DNA of 64,000 bases from an uncultured Bacteroidales bacterium (GTDB taxonomy: Bacteria; Bacteroidota; Bacteroidia; Bacteroidales; Paludibacteraceae): positions 1-64,000 of the forward strand of contig ONHW01000001.1 in the NCBI GenBank assembly GCA_900317745.1, in the 5' to 3' direction. This document shows, in pieces, positions 33,317-40,499 of this stretch. The position numbers were made by a program, and so were the translations under genes. A model generated the notes under the pieces. That model worked only from the letters and a program-made list of their open reading frames with translations. It ran no database searches and was not told the origin of the DNA. Each line of letters opens with the position of its first letter. Position 1 is the first letter of the stretch.

Positions 33317-34600
33317 TTAACGTATCTTCAGTGTCAGGATTGTAAATGCTGCAAGCAGGAGAGTTACGATGCAGAAACGGAGCACAATCTTCGTTTCGTG
33401 GTGCAGGTTGCTGCTGCCTTTGCACAGGATACGGCAAGTCGGGTCGTTCTTCAAGACTTGTTCGACAGATGTGCGGAAATGGTCGTGGAGCGGTGCACGC
33501 TTGAATACGCGGATACGATTGCCGCGACGCTTGCTGAACTTATAAACCTGCGTCTGCAAGATAACGGAAATACTCTCCATCAGGAAAACGCCACACAAAA
33601 TAGGCACAAGCAACTCCTTGTGGATAATCACAGCACAAACGCCGATGATACCGCCGATAGTCAGACTGCCGGTGTCGCCCATAAAAATCTGTGCCGGAAA
33701 GCCGTTAAACCAGAGGAAGCCGACCAATGCGCCGACGAAAGCACCGAGAAAAACGACCAGTTCTTCGCTGCCCGGAATGTACATAACATCGAAGTAATCG
33801 GCGAGCATGGTGTTACCGGAGACGTATGCCAGCACAATAAGCGCGACACCTATCAAGGCACTATTGCCGGCACACATACCATCCATTCCATCGTTGAGAT
33901 TGGCTCCGTTGCTCACGGCAGCAACGACAAAAACGGTGAGTAGCACAAAGAAGATCCAACCGGCACGGTACTTCATCTCGTCGCCAAGAAAAGAGAACAT
34001 ATCTGCATAGTTGGCATTGTGATTCTTGACAAACGGGATTGTGGTGCGCGTGGATTTGACTTCGGGTGACTTTTCAACGACACGTACGCTATTCTCGTAG
34101 TGTACGGTTACCGTTTCGTTCATTGTAGCCATAGGTGCATAACGCAGCGTCAGACCTACAATCAGTCCGAGTGTAACTTGTCCGATGATCTTAATCCAGC
34201 CGTTGAGACCGTCTTTGTTGTGTTTGAAGGTTTTGATGTAGTCATCGGCAAAACCGAGTATGCCGAGGATAACTACGGTAATGATCATCAGCCAGAGATA
34301 GACGTTCGTCAGGTTAGCCATCAGCAGCACGGGCAACAATGTGGCAACGATGAGCACTACTCCGCCCATGGTCGGCACACCTTTCTTACCGACATTGAAC
34401 GGGTCGGTTTTCTCGTCGCGTTGCTGCTCGGAGATATTTTTGCGTTTCAAGAGGTTGATAAACCTGTTACCGAACCAAACACTGACAATAAATGCCAGCA
34501 CCGCTGCCATAATAGCGCGGAAAGAGATGTACTGCCACAATCCCGCACCTGCAAAGTGCCCGAATGTGGTCTGTAAATAATTGATTAAATGGTATAACAT
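33317..34600 (-). CDS. mraY: Phospho-N-acetylmuramoyl-pentapeptide transferase
   Basis: A 427-residue, ten-helix inner membrane enzyme that moves phospho-MurNAc-pentapeptide to undecaprenyl phosphate to make lipid I. GVPTMGGVV, the catalytic FADDYIK, NGANLNDGMDGMC and the HHE-type PLHDHF motifs are present. It carries the approximately 60-residue extra segment (TVHYENSVRVVEKSPEVKS region) seen in Bacteroidetes MraY. Upstream of it, where murE would normally be adjacent, lies the accessory island, so mraY is cut off from the dcw promoter by about 5.9 kb. Confidence 0.95.
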   Translation of the reverse strand: MLYHLINYLQTTFGHFAGAGLWQYISFRAIMAAVLAFIVSVWFGNRFINLLKRKNISEQQRDEKTDPFNVGKKGVPTMGGVVLIVATLLPVLLMANLTNVYLWLMIITVVILGILGFADDYIKTFKHNKDGLNGWIKIIGQVTLGLIVGLTLRYAPMATMNETVTVHYENSVRVVEKSPEVKSTRTTIPFVKNHNANYADMFSFLGDEMKYRAGWIFFVLLTVFVVAAVSNGANLNDGMDGMCAGNSALIGVALIVLAYVSGNTMLADYFDVMYIPGSEELVVFLGAFVGALVGFLWFNGFPAQIFMGDTGSLTIGGIIGVCAVIIHKELLVPILCGVFLMESISVILQTQVYKFSKRRGNRIRVFKRAPLHDHFRTSVEQVLKNDPTCRILCKGSSNLHHETKIVLRFCIVTLLLAAFTILTLKIR

Positions 34601-34752
34601 TTGCTATTTAGTTTGATTTTCGCTTGTTTAATTTGTTAATATTGTATTTCGTTTGTTTAATTTGTATGTCGTTTATTAATTTTGAGTTCGTTTGTTTATT
34701 TTACCATTTTGCTTCCCCCCACGAGGTTTCCTCGATCTTTCCACCTGCCTCC

Positions 34753-34796
34753 ATCGGATGCTCATCGGGTGCTGATCGGATGCTCATCGGGTGCTT
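34753..34796. repeat. Four tandem 11-bp repeats ATCGGRTGCTN
   Basis: ATCGGATGCTC, ATCGGGTGCTG, ATCGGATGCTC and ATCGGGTGCTT follow without gaps, forming a duplicated 22-bp unit. Between mraY and this array (34610-34705) are further imperfect repeats of TCGTTTGTTTAATTTG. The whole 34601-34853 gap shows no gene, and it forms the mraY-side edge of the island. Confidence 0.8.
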
Positions 34797-34853
34797 GCTA
34801 TGACGTCACCCTGTCATCCGCGGCAGAACGCCCTTACATTCTCCTTTCATCTT

Positions 34854-35207
34854 TCAATTTTCACCTTTCAATTTTCTCTCCTCGTTCAACTCATGTTTGA
34901 TATAATCGTATAGCCTTCCTTGTGTAGGCTTGTTATATTTCCTCGCTTTCTTTAGTGCCTCCTCATATCGTGCCTGCCATTTCGCTTTGCGTTCCGGATC
35001 ATGCATAATAGCCTTCGCCTCCGCCATCAGTTCTGCAAAGGCCTTAGCCGTTGGATGTTCAGCCTTTGCTTTCTTCACTTTCTGGCTCAACTCCGGCTTT
35101 GCGCATACGGCTCCCCATTCCCCGTTTCCGGGAATCCGCCGTACATAATGCCTCTGATCCACATTCCCCTGCAAACTATCCACTATATTCACCCACTTTG
35201 CTTTCAT
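34854..35207 (-). CDS. Hypothetical protein (MKAKWVN family), truncated copy elsewhere
   Basis: A 117-residue protein starting MKAKWVNIVDSLQGNVDQR, very rich in Lys, Ala and Glu, helical, with a possible coiled coil (about 40-95), no signal or membrane segment. I do not recognise a domain; basic, helical composition would suit nucleic acid or ribosome contact, but that is a guess. Its first 25 bp are repeated at 39556-39580, upstream of the RhuM-Fic gene, so it is likely the target gene of an insertion. Codon use and base content are close to the core genome, unlike the AT-rich genes to its right. Confidence 0.65.
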   Translation of the reverse strand: MKAKWVNIVDSLQGNVDQRHYVRRIPGNGEWGAVCAKPELSQKVKKAKAEHPTAKAFAELMAEAKAIMHDPERKAKWQARYEEALKKARKYNKPTQGRLYDYIKHELNEERKLKGEN

Positions 35208-35208
35208 T
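35184..35208. repeat. Left copy of the 25-bp direct repeat bounding the cassette
   Basis: These 25 bases (TATATTCACCCACTTTGCTT and five more) cover the start codon and first codons of the gene at 34854-35207 and recur exactly at 39556-39580. The four preceding bases match TCCA in both. The copies are in the same orientation, 4372 bp apart. Confidence 0.8.
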
Positions 35209-35313
35209 TTTATCTATCTTCTTTATGCGATTTTCTTGAGCGATTGTTTCCTCCGTTCATTAGCCCCGAATTTAATTCGGATACGCCATACTTCGCTTTT
35301 ATATTTTCGTGTT

Positions 35314-36117
35314 TTAGTTTTTTTCAATCGGAGGATATTTTAATATCGGACATGATTGCCTATATTCCCAAATTCCATCCGTTACCATTTCTTCCGTTAG
35401 TAAATATATAGGTTTTTGTCCATTTTCTTTTAAAAATGTAATTGCCTCATTTAACTCCCCTTCGTTTATACGCGCTTTCTTATCGGACAAGATATACTTG
35501 CGAAAACCTTCCAATAGATTATTCTGGTGATAACATCTACAAATATAGGTAAAATCGAACTTATATGCCATTAATAACAAATACATATTATGTGCAATTT
35601 CTTTACTATACTCATTTGATGCGATCTCTATGATAGAATCTATCGTATCATTAAAAGCTTGTCTTTCTACATCATTTTGATATTCATTAACTGCGCAATA
35701 TTTGAGCCCCCATAAAGGAGCCTGCTTATATTTGCAGAATTCATTCACAAGGAATTTGCATATTGTTTGCATACCTTCATTATGTTTTCTAATACTCTCT
35801 ACATTTTCAATCTGCACAAGTAAATCCCGTCCCTTTATATATCTCTTTAATTCAAAAGCAAAAAATAGATCTCGCGTCAAGCAACCTGCTTCTTTAATAT
35901 CAGACGGACTCATTTCTAAATTCAGCCAATTCGGTCTATCGTTTGTTTCTTTAAATATTTGCAGATATGGACGCCAACGAAGAAAATTCTGCATTTCTTG
36001 TCTATGTTCTCTATAACTTACAACTTCATCTTTTTCATCAAAAGTAAGTTCATAGACCTTTTCTGTTTCCGTATCTACAAGATACTCAATATTATCTTCT
36101 CCGCAATAAACGTACAT
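35314..36117 (-). CDS. Unknown protein next to a DUF262 nuclease gene
   Basis: A 267-residue cytoplasmic protein, no signal and no membrane segment. It begins MYVYCGEDNIEYLVDTETEK and is mostly helical later on, with many Tyr, Asn and Lys. I recognise no catalytic motif. It begins 12 bp after the DUF262 gene and shares its AT-rich composition, so it belongs to the same operon and probably the same function, for instance a partner or immunity subunit. It is the last gene of the cassette before the direct repeat. An AT palindrome CCGAATTTAATTCGG lies at 35267-35281 downstream. Confidence 0.65.
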   Translation of the reverse strand: MYVYCGEDNIEYLVDTETEKVYELTFDEKDEVVSYREHRQEMQNFLRWRPYLQIFKETNDRPNWLNLEMSPSDIKEAGCLTRDLFFAFELKRYIKGRDLLVQIENVESIRKHNEGMQTICKFLVNEFCKYKQAPLWGLKYCAVNEYQNDVERQAFNDTIDSIIEIASNEYSKEIAHNMYLLLMAYKFDFTYICRCYHQNNLLEGFRKYILSDKKARINEGELNEAITFLKENGQKPIYLLTEEMVTDGIWEYRQSCPILKYPPIEKN

Positions 36118-36129
36118 TGTATAAAATCG

Positions 36130-37959
36130 TTATTCTTGTTCCTCTTCATCAATGTCATTGTCTATAAAGGTACCTTCTTCATTAATATTTTGAGCGTCTC
36201 GAATTATAGGTTTTCCCATTGCATTCTCCATGAGTTTAAAGATGGATTCTTTTCGATCATCTATAAAGTCGTAGAATCTATCCGAACGAACTAATTCGGG
36301 ATTAATAACGTGCGTACGTAAAAGATTATCAATATCTTCCGAGGAAATCTTTGCCTTCTTTTCCAAACGTAGAAGATATTTACTAGGTGCCTCTCCTCCA
36401 ACGAAGATATTTGTTCCTTTTGAAAGTGGTGTTTTATTTATTATTGTGTCGTAATCGCTCTTAGGGATTTTATTATTTTCACACCAAAGCCGCGGGAATA
36501 TATGGTGAATATCTATCGACTTTTGGAAATAGGTATCCATTTCTATTTTCGATCCAGTCAGCCAATCTGTTGTATTTTCTCCCATTAATAATGCGTATAT
36601 TCCCTTATATGCTGCGCTATTGCGCGTTCTTAATGTTTGTAAACGAGAAGGAGAAAATACAGCATCATATATTGTTTGTGGTTCTTTGTCATCATTAAGA
36701 ATCCAAGCGACTACTTGCTGAATGTCTAACGCATATCTTGTTTCGTTAGCAGATCCATATAACTCTCCAAAAACGCCACACCAGAACCAACGCATTAACT
36801 TATTCTTATTCCCAATATTATCAATTTCTTTTCCCAATACAGCTATTATTGCCGACATTGGAATTAATTGCGAAGAATATGGCAAATCACGTGCAGTAAA
36901 AATGTGATTACTTGTTAGAAGTTCTGCTGCTTTTATGAAGCCATCTACAATCTCTTGTCGTGAATCCTCATATTCCTCTACTTTCAATTCTAACATACTT
37001 TTCCTTTTGGCACTAACTGCAGGAATCTTTTCTGTCTCATTATTTATTTGTATAGCATTTTGCTTCTTCTTATAAGTAGAGAGCAAAGTCACCGCCTGAA
37101 TCAAATCGGTATTGCATGTGTTTTTAAGTACCTTGTAATTATTAAATAATGTATGTATATTTTCCCAGTCTTTTTTTAGATCAAATCCACTTGCTGCATA
37201 AGTTGCCGTCAATAGTTCAAAGACCGTTAATGAGACACCTCCAGTATTAACTTTCTCAAATACTTGGCACACGGCTTCCTTGCTATTTTCCTTTTTCATA
37301 ACGATTACAGGCACACTATAATGGCTATAATTGTTAATCACATACCGCTCAAATTGACTTAAGAATCTCAATTTCGAGGTGTCATAATTCCAGTATTCTT
37401 CAAAACGCCATCTCCATTCACTAAATTCATCTATCATGCAAACAGGAAACATCATATTTTCAAACTCTTTCTCCTGAGAACTCAAATCACATATAATATC
37501 ATGTCCTATATTCTGAGTGGCAATTTTATTTTCATTAATAGAAAAAATAGCCTCTTCTAAATCCAAATCTGGATTCAAAGCCTTTTGCATATCAATATAA
37601 TACCAACGCTTAATTTCATAGCCTTTGGAATTCCTCGTTTTAACAACATTGTTTGAAACTATTGTCTGGTATAAACTTGTTAAACGTTGCTGACCATCTA
37701 AAATTAAATACTCAGGCTTTACATCATTAGAGATATTTACCCCCTCTACGGGCTTGGTCTTAAAGGATGTATTTTTACCTGTTTCAAGAAGAGTAACAAC
37801 ACTAATAGGAAAAGATTTAATAACAGATGCTATTAATCCTTTAATACGATTATCATCCCACACCCATCCTCTTTGAAAATCTGGGAGTTGAATTTTTCCA
37901 ACTTTAATATCGGATAATAAATCTGCTAATGGCTTCTTAGTGGTGTCAAATGTTTCCAT
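36130..37959 (-). CDS. DUF262 (GmrSD-like) nuclease with HNH motif
   Basis: A 609-residue protein. The N-terminal DUF262 domain has QLPDFQRGWVW (residues 24-34) and the nucleotide-linked DGQQRLTSLY (88-97), and the C-terminal half carries an HNH/DUF1524-like site (DIHHIFP at 483-489, then N508 in IINKTPLSKGTN). This is the fused layout of GmrSD-type, type IV restriction enzymes, which cut modified phage DNA in some cases. It ends in a strongly acidic tail (IDNDIDEEEQE). AT-rich, unlike the surrounding core. It is flanked by unknown genes on both sides in one operon. DNA specificity cannot be inferred. Confidence 0.88.
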   Translation of the reverse strand: METFDTTKKPLADLLSDIKVGKIQLPDFQRGWVWDDNRIKGLIASVIKSFPISVVTLLETGKNTSFKTKPVEGVNISNDVKPEYLILDGQQRLTSLYQTIVSNNVVKTRNSKGYEIKRWYYIDMQKALNPDLDLEEAIFSINENKIATQNIGHDIICDLSSQEKEFENMMFPVCMIDEFSEWRWRFEEYWNYDTSKLRFLSQFERYVINNYSHYSVPVIVMKKENSKEAVCQVFEKVNTGGVSLTVFELLTATYAASGFDLKKDWENIHTLFNNYKVLKNTCNTDLIQAVTLLSTYKKKQNAIQINNETEKIPAVSAKRKSMLELKVEEYEDSRQEIVDGFIKAAELLTSNHIFTARDLPYSSQLIPMSAIIAVLGKEIDNIGNKNKLMRWFWCGVFGELYGSANETRYALDIQQVVAWILNDDKEPQTIYDAVFSPSRLQTLRTRNSAAYKGIYALLMGENTTDWLTGSKIEMDTYFQKSIDIHHIFPRLWCENNKIPKSDYDTIINKTPLSKGTNIFVGGEAPSKYLLRLEKKAKISSEDIDNLLRTHVINPELVRSDRFYDFIDDRKESIFKLMENAMGKPIIRDAQNINEEGTFIDNDIDEEEQE

Positions 37960-37998
37960 ATAAATATTGATTGAGTATTTTTCAAATTGATTAAGTTT

Positions 37999-38490
37999 TT
38001 AAAAATTATCCCAGTCTATTACCCTCGCAAAATCATGGTAATTGATTGACTGAATGTGTGGTAAAATAATGTCATTTAGTGACATTTTTAGATTTGGGAC
38101 TTCGTCAAACCAAACCATAGCTAAATGGCTATTATGATTTTTGTCTTGGATAGAAAGATTGTAACAATATGGTTTTAGCACATCATTGGGTTGCAGTGCT
38201 TGCGTTTCTGTTTTATATTCTGCTAAATACATCTTTTCCCTTTCTTTTTCTCTTTCCTCCCAATGTCGCGGCATATTCACCTGATCTTCTGTTATCAATT
38301 GATCTTTTGTTAAATGGAAATAAAAACCTTTCTCTTTTGCTTTTGCTAACAAATCACATATTTTGCTAATAGAAGCACTACGGCACGAACCTTCTAAACC
38401 GCCGGAATAAGTGCCGGATATCTTAAAAGAGAGTACTTCTACATCTTTCTCATCTGGAAAATCAACGAATATGTGTTTGTATTCCATCAT
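37999..38490 (-). CDS. Unknown 163-aa protein in the DUF262 cassette
   Basis: A 163-residue soluble protein with no recognised domain. The first 60 residues look alpha/beta (FVDFPDEKDVEVLSFKISG, then SISKICDLLAKAKEKGFYF); a charged middle (HWEEREKEREKMYLAEYKTE) is helical; the end is acidic-aromatic. It begins 41 bp after the RhuM-Fic gene and ends 39 bp before the DUF262 gene, all on the minus strand. It could be an antitoxin, adaptor or specificity subunit; sequence alone does not say. Confidence 0.6.
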   Translation of the reverse strand: MMEYKHIFVDFPDEKDVEVLSFKISGTYSGGLEGSCRSASISKICDLLAKAKEKGFYFHLTKDQLITEDQVNMPRHWEEREKEREKMYLAEYKTETQALQPNDVLKPYCYNLSIQDKNHNSHLAMVWFDEVPNLKMSLNDIILPHIQSINYHDFARVIDWDNF

Positions 38491-38531
38491 TCTTTTCCTT
38501 ATTTATTTGTGTATTCAATATATTATACCCT

Positions 38532-39539
38532 TTAATTCTTCTGGTTTATCAAATTCACTACCACTTTAACCATAGTGTCTTTTTCTTCGGTGCGGCTTTC
38601 GGCGATCATGAGAGTTAAGGCGACAAGTGTATTGTCCGCCAGGCGCTTGGTGCCATCCTCACGATAGAGGATACCGTTGTTGTTCAAGAACCACAGGAAC
38701 AACGTAGCCGCAATACGTTTGTTGCCATCCGAGAAAGAGTGATTCTTAGTGACCAAATACAACAACATTGCAGCTTTTTCCTCGACGCTCGGATAGAGGT
38801 CCTTGCCGCCAAAGGTCTGATAAATTTGGCCAATACTGCTTTTGAACGAATCATCTTTTTCATTGCCAAACAAAGTACTGCCGCCGAACTTCTCTCGCAA
38901 TGCGCCAATCGTTTGCATGGCATTCTCGTAGGTAGCATGAAAGCGTTCTTCGGGCGTTGTCTCTTTGACGGTCAGGCGCTCGTAATCATAATTGTCGAGC
39001 GTGTCAAGCGCGTATGTGTAATCCAATACGACATCGAAGATAGCCTGCGTCTCGTCTGCACTCTCAACCGCTTTGCTTTGTACCGTTCGTCCGACAATCT
39101 GAACGAGTTGTCGCAAATCCGACAACTGCTCACGGCGGAGTTTTTCGTTGATGGCATAGCCTTTGATTATAAATTCCTTAAGTATCTTCGTTGACCATTG
39201 GCGGAAGGCTATAGCACGCTTGGAGTTAACTCGGTAGCCAATAGAGAGAATCATATCCAAGTTGTAATAATCAACTGTATCTAATACCGTTCCGCGAAAA
39301 CCTCTATTCACGACTGTTTCCATTTTGGAAACTGTCATATCCGGAATTAATTCTCCTTGGTTAAAGATGTTTGATATGTGTTTCGAAATGGCAGCTTTTT
39401 TCACTCCGAACAAATCAGCCATTTGTTTTTGCGTCAGCCAGACGGTTTCGTTCTCCATGCGCACATCGAGTTGTACCGTGTTGTCCTCTGCACGATAGAT
39501 GATTATCTCGCCTCTATTTTCTATGTTACTCTCGCTCAT
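38532..39539 (-). CDS. Virulence RhuM family protein with Fic/Doc domain
   Basis: A 335-residue protein. The N-terminal RhuM part has an HTH-like segment (WLTQKQMADLFGVKKAAISKH, about 33-54) and the conserved NRGFRGTVLDTVDYYNLDMI and GYRVNSKRAIAFRQW. The C-terminal part is a Fic/Doc fold with HSFSDGNKR at residues 267-275. The Lys in GNKR is as in Doc, a kinase of EF-Tu, whereas AMP-transferring Fic proteins usually have GNGR. Its ATG (39539) overlaps a 17-codon reading frame left from the MKAKWVN gene, so translation may be coupled. Host-like base content, unlike the next three genes. Substrate unknown. Confidence 0.88.
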   Translation of the reverse strand: MSESNIENRGEIIIYRAEDNTVQLDVRMENETVWLTQKQMADLFGVKKAAISKHISNIFNQGELIPDMTVSKMETVVNRGFRGTVLDTVDYYNLDMILSIGYRVNSKRAIAFRQWSTKILKEFIIKGYAINEKLRREQLSDLRQLVQIVGRTVQSKAVESADETQAIFDVVLDYTYALDTLDNYDYERLTVKETTPEERFHATYENAMQTIGALREKFGGSTLFGNEKDDSFKSSIGQIYQTFGGKDLYPSVEEKAAMLLYLVTKNHSFSDGNKRIAATLFLWFLNNNGILYREDGTKRLADNTLVALTLMIAESRTEEKDTMVKVVVNLINQKN

Positions 39540-39579
39540 TGTTTAATCTGTCCAGTATATTCACCCACTTTGCTTTCAT
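39526..39579 (-). pseudogene. Remnant 5' end of a MKAKWVN gene, leader overlapping RhuM-Fic
   Basis: An ATG at 39577-39579 opens MKAKWVNILDRLNNERE and stops at 39526-39528, 17 codons. The first 8 codons copy the start of the gene at 34854-35207, then it diverges. It overlaps the RhuM start codon by 14 bases. It looks like a truncated target gene whose ribosome site now feeds the cassette's first gene. Confidence 0.6.
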
Positions 39580-39580
39580 T
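39556..39580. repeat. Right copy of the 25-bp direct repeat bounding the cassette
   Basis: Exact copy of 35184-35208 in the same orientation, lying just upstream of the RhuM-Fic start. The segment between the repeats holds exactly four genes. Confidence 0.8.
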
Positions 39581-39606
39581 AACTACCTTTCTGTATTATT
39601 CCCTAT

Positions 39607-40464
39607 TTATCTTGAATAGCCTTCGATACGGAATATCTTGCTATAAACAAGTCGTTCCTCACCACCATTGGTAGGTCGGAACCACAATTCAGTACGCGCA
39701 GCATAGTAATCCTCCCAAGATCCTTCATTTATAACAATAGCCTCCCTCATATCCTCCGACCACGAACTATTTTCTTTCATTTGATAGATGATAGCTGTAT
39801 CAGAAGGGAGAATATGGATGTTAGACCTATTTTTTACAACTTTCTCCGATAAGGGGAGATTAGTCGTTGCTTCATACATTTTCAAATAAATATCTCCTTC
39901 TTCGTCCATCGGAGGTAAATATACCATATAGCGATAAACTCCATGTTCTCCTGTGAGTAGGAACTTACGTTCAGTTATTACACTATCCCATTCTTGCTGA
40001 GTGCGGTTGTGAGAATACCACCCTTTTTCAACAATAGTTTCTTCATATTCCATTCCTTCCGGAATAGGATGACGCTTTCCAAAATTATCAAATGCACCTT
40101 CTCCCATGCCTGCAAACAAAGATACAATAAATGTATATATTATCAACAACACCCCTATCCCCACGATTCTTCCGGCATTGCGATATTGTTTCTTTATAAT
40201 GGCAACAATAAGGGTTGCAATAATCAGAAGCGCAAAAATGAGTGCTGCGCCAAGCACTATGCTCCCTAAAATGACATCCAAATTATGTTCCCAAATTCTA
40301 AAGAATGCAACAGGACAAAGCATTGCCATGGACACTCCGTAAGCGACAACCCAATAAGGGAACAGGTGTATAAATTTATTCCCGTCGGAATTTGCTTTTA
40401 TTTGAATACACCAAACTCCTGCTCCAATGAGAAGAAGGATAAGAATGATAATAAATCCTAACAT
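39607..40464 (-). CDS. Hypothetical membrane protein
   Basis: A 285-residue protein with four hydrophobic helices in the first half (about 2-20, 33-55, 66-88, 100-120), then a soluble C-terminal domain of about 150 residues facing either side, with W/Y-rich strands (WYSHNRTQQEWDSVITERKF; GVYRYMVYLPP). I do not recognise the family. It starts 36 bp after the murE stop and precedes the cassette, so it is read from the dcw operon. Its composition is AT-richer than murE but less so than the DUF262 gene. Confidence 0.6.
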   Translation of the reverse strand: MLGFIIILILLLIGAGVWCIQIKANSDGNKFIHLFPYWVVAYGVSMAMLCPVAFFRIWEHNLDVILGSIVLGAALIFALLIIATLIVAIIKKQYRNAGRIVGIGVLLIIYTFIVSLFAGMGEGAFDNFGKRHPIPEGMEYEETIVEKGWYSHNRTQQEWDSVITERKFLLTGEHGVYRYMVYLPPMDEEGDIYLKMYEATTNLPLSEKVVKNRSNIHILPSDTAIIYQMKENSSWSEDMREAIVINEGSWEDYYAARTELWFRPTNGGEERLVYSKIFRIEGYSR

Positions 40465-40499
40465 ATTTCTATTTATTTTACGATAATTGTTTCAGTTGG

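Noticed and set aside
34753-34796. Possible CRISPR-like array
   Set aside because: Units of 11 bp follow each other without spacers and no cas genes are present, so this is a simple tandem repeat.
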